Counted from the first letter of the stretch, positions 14,889-22,131 are shown. The stretch is 22,210 nucleotides of DNA from JAXHUH01 sp034211175 (GCA_034211175.1 JAXHUH010000310.1:1-22210); one strand, 5' to 3'. Notes: generated by a model not told the origin, from the sequence alone. Made by a program: numbers and translations.

Positions 14889-16855
14889 CAGGCCTCCTCC
14901 AGGGCGAGGACGGCGCGCCGGGCCTCGAGGACGGCCTCGTGCACGCTGCGGGGGGCGACGCAGTCGCCGATGCGGGTGCCGTGGCCGCCCGCGGCGTCCC
15001 AGACGTCGTGGTCGGGCAGGCGGTGGGAGCCGTCGACGACGCACGCCGCCTTGATCGTGCGGGTCTCGCCGCGGAAGCGGTCCTCGACGTCCACCTCGGT
15101 CGAGCGCACCGCCCGCAGCTTCGCGCGCTTCACGAGCGTCACGCCCAGCTGCTGGAGCCGCACGTTGGCCGGGGCGAGATCGCCCGAGAGCGACAGCATG
15201 GTCCCGACGATGAGGTCGGGGGTGACGAGGGTGACCTCGCGGCCGGCGTGGGCGAGCACCTCGGCGGCGGAGATGGCCCACGGCCCGCCGATCGGGTCCC
15301 ACACGAGGACCGGCCCGGCCGGCAGCCCGCCATCGGGCTCGCCCGCCGCGTCACCCCCGACCGCGTCCGAGCCGCCGGTGCCGGCGATGGCGTCGAGGAC
15401 CTCGGCGACGGTGCGGACGGTGACGTCGGCGGCGACGTCGTAGCCCGGCTCGCTGGCCCGTCCGCCGGTGGCGACGATCACGTGCTCGGCGGCCGCCACC
15501 TCGTCGGCCGTGGCCTCGGTGCCGGTGTCGATGCGCACGTCGAGGCGTCGGCACTCGGCCTCGAGCCAGTCGGCGAGCGCGGCCAGGCGGCTGCGGCCGG
15601 CCCCGGTCGCCGCGGTGCGCAGCACACCGCCGCAGCGGTCGGACCGCTCGACGAGGCGAACCCGGTGGCCCCGGCCGGCGGCGACCCTCGCGGCCTCGAG
15701 CCCGGCGACCCCGCCGCCGACGACGGTGAGGTCGAGCGGTTCGCGGGCCCAGCCCTCGCAGTCGGGGTCCACGGTCTCGTGGCCGGAGCGGGGCTCACCG
15801 ATGCAGGTCACGAGCGGGTTGCGGTTGTCGCGCACCTTGCACATCTGGTTGCAGAGCACGCACGGGCGGATCGTCTCCGGGGCCTCGACCAGCTTGCGGC
15901 CGAGGTCGGGTTCGGCGATCTGGGCCCGGGTCATCTCGACGGCGTCGCACTTGCCGTCGGCCAGGGCCGCGGCGGCCATGTCGACGTCGACGATCGAGCC
16001 CTGGGCGAACACCGGGACCGCGCCGTTCAGGCCGTCGCGCATGGTCTTCGCCAGGTCGAGGTTGAACCCGGCCGGGTCGTGGCCGTCCGGGCGGGTGGCG
16101 GCGACGGAGAAGATGGCGCCGCGCACGACGACGACGTAGTCGACGAACCCGACGAGCCCGGCGAGGACCTCTCCCGCGGCCTCGGGCGTGATGCCGGCCC
16201 AGGGGGCGAGCTCGTCGGCGCTGAACCGCAGTCCGACGATGCGCTCCCCCGCCGCCGAGCGAACGGTCTCGAGCACCTCGCGGGCGAAGCGGGCCTTGTC
16301 GGCGCCGTAGTCGTCGCCCCGCATGTTCGTCAGCCCGGAGAGGAACTGGCGCACGAGGCTGTGCTGGCCGGCGTTGACCTCGACGCCGTCGAGCCCGGCG
16401 GCCACCGCCAGCCGGGTGGCGTCACCGAAACCGGCAACGACCTCGTCGATGTCACCCTGCTCCATCACCTTCGGCACTTCGCGGGTGTTGACCTCGGGCA
16501 CGCCGGACGGCGCCCACAGCGCCGCCTGGTTGAACGCCGAGGAGCCCTGGCCGCCGCTGTGGCCGATCGCCGCGAGCATGACGGTGCCGTGGCGGCGGCC
16601 GATCTCGGCGAGGTCGGACCACCCCTCGGCGCACTCGGTGGCCAGCGGGGCCCGCTCGTAGGGCCAGTCGGACGGGTGGACCGACGCCTCCTCGACCACG
16701 ATCGTCCCGGCCCCGCCGGCGGCGCGGCGCTCGTAGTAGGCGAGGTGGCGATGGGAGATGGCGCGGCCCAGCCCGAGGTTCGTCTCGTGGGGGCCGAACA
16801 TCAACCGGTTGGGGGCGGCACGCCCGCGCAGGGTGAGCGGATCGGTCAGACGCAC
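14888..16855 (-). CDS. FadH/OYE-family flavo-iron-sulfur oxidoreductase 1 (mycofactocin system)
   Basis: 655 aa from GTG 16855, preceded by GGGA (4 nt). The protein begins VRLTDPLTLRGRAAPNRLMFGPHETNLG, the FMN-barrel opening; a longer reading to 16948 adds an unconserved stretch. Fe-S cysteines are C332, C335, C339 and C351 (CVLCNQMC...C); the FAD motif GGGVAGLEA follows at about 380-388. Unlike its neighbour it lacks the GGSLENR barrel motif and has MRGDDYGADKARFAREV instead, a feature of the subfamily 1 proteins that co-occur with mycofactocin. First gene of the coupled unit OYE1-OYE2-fixB-fixC. Substrate unknown; the tandem pair suggests two related reactions or a heteromeric complex. Confidence 0.92.
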   Translation of the reverse strand: MRLTDPLTLRGRAAPNRLMFGPHETNLGLGRAISHRHLAYYERRAAGGAGTIVVEEASVHPSDWPYERAPLATECAEGWSDLAEIGRRHGTVMLAAIGHSGGQGSSAFNQAALWAPSGVPEVNTREVPKVMEQGDIDEVVAGFGDATRLAVAAGLDGVEVNAGQHSLVRQFLSGLTNMRGDDYGADKARFAREVLETVRSAAGERIVGLRFSADELAPWAGITPEAAGEVLAGLVGFVDYVVVVRGAIFSVAATRPDGHDPAGFNLDLAKTMRDGLNGAVPVFAQGSIVDVDMAAAALADGKCDAVEMTRAQIAEPDLGRKLVEAPETIRPCVLCNQMCKVRDNRNPLVTCIGEPRSGHETVDPDCEGWAREPLDLTVVGGGVAGLEAARVAAGRGHRVRLVERSDRCGGVLRTAATGAGRSRLAALADWLEAECRRLDVRIDTGTEATADEVAAAEHVIVATGGRASEPGYDVAADVTVRTVAEVLDAIAGTGGSDAVGGDAAGEPDGGLPAGPVLVWDPIGGPWAISAAEVLAHAGREVTLVTPDLIVGTMLSLSGDLAPANVRLQQLGVTLVKRAKLRAVRSTEVDVEDRFRGETRTIKAACVVDGSHRLPDHDVWDAAGGHGTRIGDCVAPRSVHEAVLEARRAVLALEEA

Positions 16856-17071
16856 GTCCCGATCTTCGCGTTTCCGGAGCGCCTGGTGGTATTCGTCACA
16901 ACAGGCCCGTCGCGGCGGGGTTGCCGGGCCCCGGACGGCGACGAGCACCGTACGTTCGTCGCCCCCGACCGCCGTTAGGTTGGCCGGCGACGCAGCGGGT
17001 GCGGCAACGAGCGCGCCGCGTCACGACCGACACCGGTCGGCCCGACACGAACGACGACCGGAGGATCGGAC

Positions 17072-17263
17072 ATGGCAGCCCTCAAGGGCCTCGTCGCGGC
17101 GGTGGTCGCCTTCGTCGTGAGCTTCTTCTTCCTCGGCTTGCTCGCCGGCGCGATCGGTGCGCTCGGCGGCGTCGAGGTCCTCATCCTGCTCGCGATCTGC
17201 ACCGCCATCTCGGTGGTGGCCGGGCGGCGGGTCTACCGCCGCAGCCGCGTCCCGCAGGCCTGA
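17072..17263 (+). CDS. Small two-helix membrane protein
   Basis: 63 aa. Two hydrophobic segments (about 7-30, rich in V/F/L, and 34-50, VEVLILLAICTAISVVAG) and a basic C-terminal tail GRRVYRRSRVP, expected on the cytoplasmic side. GGAGG sits 7 nt before ATG 17072, a strong ribosome-binding site. It lies between the mftABC unit and the OYE unit on the opposite strand. No family recognised; possibly a membrane protein of unknown role, or by position a factor tethering the redox enzymes (speculative). A TAGGTT -10-like sequence is at 16976-16981 but its -35 is poor. Confidence 0.65.
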   Translation: MAALKGLVAAVVAFVVSFFFLGLLAGAIGALGGVEVLILLAICTAISVVAGRRVYRRSRVPQA

Positions 17264-17337
17264 CGGCCGGCTGCGAGCGCCTCGTCGACGGTGCGGCCGG
17301 CCACGCCGGTCGATCGCCGGTTCGGTGTCTGCTCAGG

Positions 17338-17889
17338 TCAGCCGGCGAGGTAGCGCCGGAGCCAGTCCTCGGCGACGCCGTCGAACGGTGGCCGCCGGGC
17401 CCGGACCGCGTCGAGCACCTCGGCCAGCGTCGCCTCGGCCCGTTCCACGACGTCGTCGGGGTAGCGGAGTCGCACCCGGTGGAGGTCGAACTCGTGGCGA
17501 TCGAGGACCTCGGTCTCACCGTCGCCGCGGCGGAGGACGTCGAGGTCGAGGTCCACGGCCTGGACGAGCGTCGGCGTCGTCCACTGCGCCGTCGTGGTGA
17601 CGTCGACGTACAGCTCGTGGTTGCGGCCCGGCCCGAAGTAGCTGAGCTGGTACCAGTCGTCGTCGGGCACCAGCTTCACGAACGGGTACGTCAGCAGCTG
17701 CGGGGGCGCAGAGCCGCGCACCGCGAGCGTGCCCGAGGCGATGCCGAACCAGGTGCCGTGCTCGTCGGCGCCGAGCAGCTCACCGTCGATGCGCCAGTGG
17801 GGGCGCGACGGGTACTTGAGCGTTCGCAGGCGGACGCTGCTACCGACCTGCGCCTCGGAACGAGGCCCGTCGCGCTCAGCCTCGGGCAG
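17338..17889 (-). CDS. DUF402-like protein overlapping the mftC 3' end, start codon unclear
   Basis: About 175-183 aa. The body VRLRTLKYPSRPHWRIDGELLGADEHGTW..., HELYVDVTTTAQWTTPTLVQAVDLDLDVLRRGDGETEVLDRHEFD resembles DUF402 proteins, whose members include nucleoside di/triphosphate phosphatases and FAU-1-like RNA-binding proteins. The acidic DLDLDV...DRHEFD block would be the metal site of that fold. No ATG, GTG or TTG exists in frame between the mftC 3' end and the conserved domain. The first ordinary start (GTG in LAVRG) would delete the first 30 or so conserved residues. I place the start at a CTG (17889) just after an AGGCGGAGG stretch inside mftC, giving a 14-nt overlap. Sequencing error, non-AUG initiation or frameshift from mftC are alternatives. 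The 5' end is uncertain; the coding region itself is convincing. Confidence 0.65.
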   Translation of the reverse strand: MPEAERDGPRSEAQVGSSVRLRTLKYPSRPHWRIDGELLGADEHGTWFGIASGTLAVRGSAPPQLLTYPFVKLVPDDDWYQLSYFGPGRNHELYVDVTTTAQWTTPTLVQAVDLDLDVLRRGDGETEVLDRHEFDLHRVRLRYPDDVVERAEATLAEVLDAVRARRPPFDGVAEDWLRRYLAG

Positions 17890-19051
17890 TGGCCTCCGCC
17901 TTGGACAGCAGCCGCACCGGCGACGTGGAGGGCTTCGAGTGATCGGCCGAGACCGACGGCCGCTCGGTGGCGGCGATCTGCTCCAGCAGCTCGGCGCCGT
18001 GACCGCGCACGCACTCCGGGTCGGGCCCGTCGAGCGGGATGCCGGTGAAGAACTTGGCGGCCATGCACCCGCCCTGGCAGGCGTCGTAGCTGCCGCACGA
18101 GGCGCAGGCGCCGGCCGACTGGGGCTGGCGCAGCTCGGTGAACAGGTCGGACTCGCGCCACACCGCGGTGAAGCCGCCGTCGTCGAGGACCGACCCCGCA
18201 CCGAACTCGTCGTGGAGCACGAACGGGCAGGCGTAGACGTCGCCGACCGGGTCGATCAGGCAGACGACACGCCCGGCGCCGCACAGGTTCAGCCCCGGCA
18301 GGGGCTCGCCGAGGGCGGAGAGGTGGAAGAACGAGTCGCCGGTGAGGACGTGGGGACGGGCCAGCAACCAGTGGTACAGCTCGATCTGCTGCGACTGGGT
18401 CGGGTGGAGGTCGTCCCAGCTGTCGGTGCCGCGGCCCGAGGGGCGGAAGCGGGTGAGGCGCAGCTCGGCGTCGTACTGCGCGGCCAGCTCCTCGTAGGCG
18501 TCGACCTGGGCGACGTTGTGGCGGGTCATGACGACGCTGATCTTGAACGAGCCGAACCCGGCGTCGCGCAGGTGGTCCATGGCCCGGCGGGCGCTGGCGT
18601 AGGAGCCGCTGCCGCGGACGTCGTCGTTGGTCTCGGCGTCGACGCCGTCGAGGCTGATCTGGATGTCGACGTAGTCCATCGCCGCCAGGCGGCGGGCCTT
18701 CTCGGCGTCGATGCGGCCGCCGTTGGTCGAGAACTTCACGCCGACGCCGCGCTCGACGCAGTACTCGAGCAGCTCGAAGAAGTCGGGCCGCAGCATCGGC
18801 TCGCCGCCGCCGACGTTGATGTAGAAGACCTGCATCTCGGCGAGCTCGTCGATCACGCGCTTCATCGCGGCGGTGTCGAGCTCGCGGGGGTCACGCCGGC
18901 CGGACGAGCTGAGGCAGTGGACGCACGCCAGGTTGCAGGCGTAGGTCCACTCCCAGGTCAGGCAGATCGGGGCGTCGAGGCCGGCCTTCATCTGGTCGGC
19001 CAGGCCCGACTGCTTGACGGGCGAGAGCGTCGGCGCGTCCAGGGTTCCCAT
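17876..19051 (-). CDS. mftC: MftC, mycofactocin radical SAM maturase
   Basis: 391 aa, the normal length. Radical SAM motif C39-x3-C43-x2-C46 (YACNLACVHC), GGGEP at 81-85 for SAM binding, and a SPASM domain with C257, C264, C275, C316, C319, C325, C329 and C347 for two auxiliary clusters. MftC binds MftA through MftB, oxidatively decarboxylates the C-terminal Tyr and then makes the Val-Tyr C-C bond that forms the lactam. The C-terminal ADHSKPSTSPVRLL tail is typical of the family. ATG 19051 overlaps the mftB stop (TGATG). It is part of mftA-mftB-mftC. Confidence 0.98.
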   Translation of the reverse strand: MGTLDAPTLSPVKQSGLADQMKAGLDAPICLTWEWTYACNLACVHCLSSSGRRDPRELDTAAMKRVIDELAEMQVFYINVGGGEPMLRPDFFELLEYCVERGVGVKFSTNGGRIDAEKARRLAAMDYVDIQISLDGVDAETNDDVRGSGSYASARRAMDHLRDAGFGSFKISVVMTRHNVAQVDAYEELAAQYDAELRLTRFRPSGRGTDSWDDLHPTQSQQIELYHWLLARPHVLTGDSFFHLSALGEPLPGLNLCGAGRVVCLIDPVGDVYACPFVLHDEFGAGSVLDDGGFTAVWRESDLFTELRQPQSAGACASCGSYDACQGGCMAAKFFTGIPLDGPDPECVRGHGAELLEQIAATERPSVSADHSKPSTSPVRLLSKAEATARG

Positions 19052-19470
19052 CAGGTCTCCGGCGTGTCGGCGGGCGGTCGTTCGTTCGGGTGCGGCGCGA
19101 CGGTCAGGAAGTCCGACGCGGCGAGACGGGCGAGCGCGGTGCGGAACGCCGGGTGGCGCCGCTCGGCGATGCCGGACGCGGCGAGGGCGGCGTCGACGCT
19201 CGGGTGGTTGCCCAGGTCCTCGACGAGGGCGACGAGGTCGTGGGAGCGCAGGAAGTTGAGGCGCCGGTTGCCGTAGTGGTAGGCCAGCGCACCGAACGGC
19301 TCGGGCCGCAGCGCGACCCGCGGGTGCAGCGTGTACGGACGGGACGGGTCGAACGCGTCGACCCCGCCGGTGCTGGCCCCGTCGCCGGGGCCTGATGCGT
19401 CCGCCGGGGTGTCCAGGAGACCGGCGGCGGTGTCGCTCGCCGTGGCGGGAGCGATCAGTAGACCCCGCAC
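19051..19470 (-). CDS. mftB: MftB, PqqD-like peptide chaperone (RRE)
   Basis: Up to 139 aa from GTG 19470. Residues about 42-130 match MftB: SRPYTLHPRVALRPEPFGALAYHYGNRRLNFLRS and a winged-helix RiPP recognition element that holds the MftA leader and presents it to MftC. The start overlaps the last 16 nt of mftA and gives a 40-residue Ala/Asp/Gly-rich N-terminal extension, longer than usual for MftB (about 90-100 aa). No in-frame ATG or GTG lies between 19470 and the conserved domain, so either the long form is real or a non-standard start is used. It is followed by mftC with a stop/start overlap. Confidence 0.92.
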   Translation of the reverse strand: MRGLLIAPATASDTAAGLLDTPADASGPGDGASTGGVDAFDPSRPYTLHPRVALRPEPFGALAYHYGNRRLNFLRSHDLVALVEDLGNHPSVDAALAASGIAERRHPAFRTALARLAASDFLTVAPHPNERPPADTPET

Positions 19471-19586
19471 ATCCCGTCGATCGAGATCTCCTCGACCAAC
19501 ATCTCGTCCTCGACCGTCTCGGTGTCGTCGCCGTCGTGCTCGGCGACGTCGGTCGTGTCGTCGGTCAGTTCGACCGGCTCACCCAT
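19455..19586 (-). CDS. mftA: MftA, mycofactocin precursor peptide
   Basis: 43 aa. The C-terminus IDGMCGVY is the invariant mycofactocin core; V42 and Y43 become the redox-active pyrrolidinone after MftC and MftE action. Preceding residues LVEEISIDGMC match the leader segment bound by MftB. The first 28 residues are strongly acidic (Asp/Glu/Thr). ATG 19586 has GAGGAGG 6 nt upstream. A longer reading to 19739 runs through the promoter and is rejected. First gene of mftABC; a TATACT -10 and a palindrome lie 86-115 nt upstream. Confidence 0.97.
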   Translation of the reverse strand: MGEPVELTDDTTDVAEHDGDDTETVEDEMLVEEISIDGMCGVY

Positions 19587-19671
19587 GGAAGGCCTCCTCG
19601 TCGTCGCCCGGGCCGGCGCCCGGGACTGCTCCGCCGGGCGGCGAACGGTGCCGCCGGACCCGACGCGCCCG

Positions 19672-19701
19672 AGTATACGGATGGCGGGTGTCACACTCGC
19701 C
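19672..19701 (-). promoter_or_regulatory. mftA promoter -10 with overlapping palindromic operator candidate
   Basis: On the minus strand TATACT (19677-19672) is a good -10, about 85 nt before the mftA ATG. Just upstream, at the -35 position, lies a 19-bp palindrome (19683-19701): GGCGGGTGT, centre C, ACACTCGCC, with one mismatched pair. No TTGACA-like -35 is spaced correctly. A dimeric regulator binding here would control mftA directly. No other copy of the palindrome was noticed in the window. Confidence 0.5.
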
Positions 19702-19724
19702 AACACATCCCCTACCGACGGCTG

Positions 19725-19757
19725 CGGGAACCGGGGCAATGCCCCATGAGGTTCCCG
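19725..19757. other. Long hairpin between tRNA-Asn and the mftA promoter
   Basis: Outer arms CGGGAACC (19725-19732) and GGTTCCCG (19750-19757) enclose a second perfect stem GGGGC-AAT-GCCCC (19733-19745), with ATGA (19746-19749) as a one-sided bulge. The hairpin lies between the divergent mftA promoter and the tRNA-Asn promoter. Its role is unclear: insulator, operator or leader element. Confidence 0.5.
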
Positions 19758-19785
19758 ACGGTGGTGCTAGTGTCTCTCCCTGCGA

Positions 19786-19858
19786 TCCGGGGTAGCTCAG
19801 CTGGCAGAGCAACTGACTGTTAATCAGTAGGTCGTGGGTTCGAGCCCCACCCCCGGAG
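19786..19858 (+). tRNA. tRNA-Asn (anticodon GTT)
   Basis: A complete cloverleaf of 73 nt: acceptor TCCGGGG/CCCCGGA, D arm GCTC/GAGC, anticodon stem ACTGA/TCAGT with loop CTGTTAA (GTT), T arm GTGGG-TTCGAGC-CCCAC, discriminator G. CCA is not encoded. A TAGTGT -10 candidate is at 19768-19773. Confidence 0.97.
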
Positions 19859-19983
19859 CTGAAGGACCGCAGGCCGGAGCATGTTCGCTCTGGCCTGCTG
19901 CGCGTCCGGGCGGCGGTCGCGACGTCGGTTCCCGCGGTCGCGGCGGCTGGCTACGGTGGCTCGCACGCGACCGGGAGCGATCC

Positions 19984-21375
19984 GTGGCCGACCATGCCGA
20001 TCTGGCGATCCTGACCGAGCGGATCGGCCGTCTCCGCCTGCGTGACGACCCTGCGCTCGTGACCACCGAGGCCGCCGGGCTCCGGCAGTCGCTCGTCGAT
20101 CTCCTCATCGCCTCCGAGGCGCGGACCAACGAGCTCCTCGCCGAGGGTCGTGCCGCCGAGCTGGCCGACACCGTGCAACTCACCGTCGCCGCGAACGGCG
20201 CACTCGCGGACCTGGCCACGGTGCTCGAGCGCCGGGCCGGTGAGTGGGACGGCGACCGACGGATCGATGCGCTCACCGAGGCCGTCGCCGCTCGTCGGGC
20301 ACTGGTGGAGCGTGCGCCCGACACCTCCGTCGCCGGTCTCGCCGCGTCACTCGACGACCTGGCCGTGGCCCTCGGCGCGGCGGGCCGTGACGACGAGAGC
20401 CTGGCCGCCGCCGGCGAGGCCGTCACGCGCCACCGCCGCCTCGCCGAGGCCGACCCCGACCACCGGCCGGTACTCGCCCGGGCGCTGCGGGCGTTGTCGC
20501 TGCGCCTGCGGGCCGCGGGCCACCTCGACGACGCGCTGGACGAGATCACCGAGGCGGTCGAGCTATTCCGGGGCCTCACCCCGGCCGACCCGGGGCTCCT
20601 CGGGCGGTTGGCCGCGTCGGTCGGCAACCGCTCGGCGACCCTGCGGGACCTCGGCCGCCTCGACGAGGCGGTGACCGACGGCCGAACCGCGGTCGAGCTC
20701 TACCGGGGTCTCGCCGACGGTGACCCGACCCTGCGGCCGCACCTGGCCGATGCGCTCCACAACCTGGCGCTCGCGTGTACCGACGCCGGGCTGGCCGAGG
20801 CGGCGCTCGCCGCGGTCGACGAGTCGGTGGCCGTACGCCGGACGCTGGCCGCCGATGCGTCGGCAACGGTCCACGACGAGCTGGCCCGCTCGTTGCGCCT
20901 GCTCGCCGCCCGCCACCACGACCTCGGCCACACCGACGACGCCCTCGCCGCCGTGTCGGAGGCCGCCGACGAGTACGAATGGCTCGGCGCTGCTGGTGAG
21001 GACGACGTGAGCGGTGCCGCCGCCGAGCGGGCCTACTGCCTGATGACCGCGGCGATGCTGGCCGCCGAGGCCGGACGGGACGAGCAGGCCGTCGCATCGT
21101 TCGCCGGGGCCATCGACGCGTTCCGTGACCTGGCCCGGGACCAGATCGACCCGTACCTGCGCGACGCCGTGACCGCCCTGTTCGGCCTGTCCCGCCATCA
21201 CCTCGGCGCCGGACGCGACGAGGCGGCGTTCGAGACCATCGCCGACGCCGTGAACCTCGTCGCCGACAACCCCGAGGCCGCCGCCCGGGTCCTCAGCGAC
21301 ACGATGGCCGCCGCCATCCTCGCCGCCCACGACGAGATCGCCGCCGCCACCGGCCGCCCCACCCGCCCGGGATGA
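19984..21375 (+). CDS. Tetratricopeptide-like repeat protein
   Basis: 463 aa, all helical and Ala/Leu/Arg/Asp/Glu-rich. Repeating units of about 40-45 residues show the TPR pattern, for example LARALRALSLRLRAAGHLDD, LLGRLAASVGNRSATLRDLG and LADALHNLALACTDAGLAEA, each followed by an ALxxxxEAVxxxR helix. No enzymatic or NB-ARC domain, signal peptide or membrane segment is seen. GGGAG at 19973-19977 is 6 nt before GTG 19984; an earlier in-frame ATG falls inside tRNA-Asn. A probable protein-protein interaction scaffold; partner unknown. It resembles the TPR tails of large actinobacterial NB-ARC/CHAT proteins but stands alone. It converges with the RHH gene, 2 nt between stops. Confidence 0.85.
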   Translation: MADHADLAILTERIGRLRLRDDPALVTTEAAGLRQSLVDLLIASEARTNELLAEGRAAELADTVQLTVAANGALADLATVLERRAGEWDGDRRIDALTEAVAARRALVERAPDTSVAGLAASLDDLAVALGAAGRDDESLAAAGEAVTRHRRLAEADPDHRPVLARALRALSLRLRAAGHLDDALDEITEAVELFRGLTPADPGLLGRLAASVGNRSATLRDLGRLDEAVTDGRTAVELYRGLADGDPTLRPHLADALHNLALACTDAGLAEAALAAVDESVAVRRTLAADASATVHDELARSLRLLAARHHDLGHTDDALAAVSEAADEYEWLGAAGEDDVSGAAAERAYCLMTAAMLAAEAGRDEQAVASFAGAIDAFRDLARDQIDPYLRDAVTALFGLSRHHLGAGRDEAAFETIADAVNLVADNPEAAARVLSDTMAAAILAAHDEIAAATGRPTRPG

Positions 21376-21377
21376 GC

Positions 21378-21641
21378 TCAGCCGGCGTGGAGGTACTGCC
21401 GGAGCGCCTCCCGCACGATCTCGGACGCCGGTCGACCGTCGTGCTCGGCCCGCCGATCGAGTGCGTCCCGCAGCTCGGGGTCGAGCCGCACCGGAAACGA
21501 CCTGGCCGGCGCGGAGCCCATGAGCGGCCGACCCCGCACGACCGCGAGCTCATCGAGCTCGTACCCCCGCTCGGCCTCGTCCGCCCACCGCTCGATGACC
21601 GCGCCGTCTGGCCCAGTCGCCCGCTCGTCCTCGTCTGACAT
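21378..21641 (-). CDS. Ribbon-helix-helix protein (antitoxin-like)
   Basis: 87 aa. The C-terminal 45 residues SFPVRLDPELRDALDRRAEHDGRPASEIVREALRQYLHAG are a CopG/Arc-type ribbon-helix-helix: beta strand, helix with LRDALDRRA, GRPASEIVREAL second helix. The N-terminal half is acidic and has W and Y residues (IERWADEAERGYELDEL), as in antitoxins with a toxin-binding arm, though here the arm precedes the DNA-binding fold. GGAGGG lies 6 nt before ATG 21641. No toxin gene is adjacent: the downstream side runs into the TPR gene and the upstream side has only a weak 54-aa ORF. It may be an orphan regulator. Confidence 0.85.
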   Translation of the reverse strand: MSDEDERATGPDGAVIERWADEAERGYELDELAVVRGRPLMGSAPARSFPVRLDPELRDALDRRAEHDGRPASEIVREALRQYLHAG

Positions 21642-22057
21642 CCGCGCCCTCCGCTCCGCTGGTCGACCTCGATGCGACCATCGCTCCGCCGTACTATCGC
21701 ATCGCGAAATCCTCGCGTCGGCGCGGACGGTCGAGGCCTCGGAACTCGTGTCGTGACTCCGAACCAAGCGAGCCACGATGGCCGGGTGCCCGCGAGAGAA
21801 GACCCCAACGACGGCCAGGCAGCGGGAACGGCCCCGACGAACCGCAAGCTGATCGCGGACCTGCCCGACCACGGCGTGGATCCAGCCGACGTCGTGGCGG
21901 ACCTCGAGGAAGGCCGCCGGGAACGAGACGACGCCACTTCGCCGACGTGATTCGCATCGGCCTTCTGCCTGAGGGGCGTCGCCGCGACAGGTTCTGCGCC
22001 GCGCAGGTCATCCGTCGCTCGGGGACACCTCGCAAACCCCAGGGCTAGCATGCGGCC
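21642..22057. other. Intergenic region with at most a weak small ORF
   Basis: 416 nt between the RHH gene and tRNA-Ile2. The only candidate is a plus-strand 54-aa frame from GTG 21786 to 21950, with NRKLIADLPDHGVDPADVVADLEEGRRERDDA near its end. It has plausible codon use but no clear ribosome-binding site and no family I know. A CTATCGCATCGCG-rich stretch near 21691-21710 may hold the RHH promoter (GATAGT on the minus strand). Otherwise I see nothing. Confidence 0.4.
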
Positions 22058-22131
22058 GGGGCCTGTAGCTCAGTGGTTAGAGCAGGCGACTCATAATCGC
22101 TCGGTCGCGGGTTCGATCCCCGCCGGGCCCA
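22058..22131 (+). tRNA. tRNA-Ile2 (anticodon CAT, lysidine type)
   Basis: A complete 74-nt cloverleaf: acceptor GGGCCTG/CGGGCCC, D arm GCTC/GAGC, anticodon arm GGCGA-CTCATAA-TCGCT with CAT, T arm GCGGG-TTCGATC-CCCGC, discriminator A. The block around the anticodon (GGCGACTCATAATCGCT) matches bacterial ileX-type tRNA whose C34 becomes lysidine to read AUA, rather than tRNA-Met. CCA is not encoded. A TAGCAT -10 candidate is at 22046-22051. Confidence 0.92.

Noticed and set aside
14939..16978. Very long plus-strand open frame opposite the first OYE gene (also similar ones at 12915-14513, 3154-4374, 457-1251, 17729-19276)
   Set aside because: Composition is Gly/Asp/Val/His/Arg-rich with no domain, as expected of an antisense frame in 70%-plus GC DNA. 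The minus-strand genes there have clear catalytic motifs.
19786..22131. Genomic island between tRNA-Asn and tRNA-Ile2
   Set aside because: No integrase, transposase or direct repeat of the tRNA 3' end was found, and base composition looks like the rest. Two tRNAs alone are not evidence of integration.
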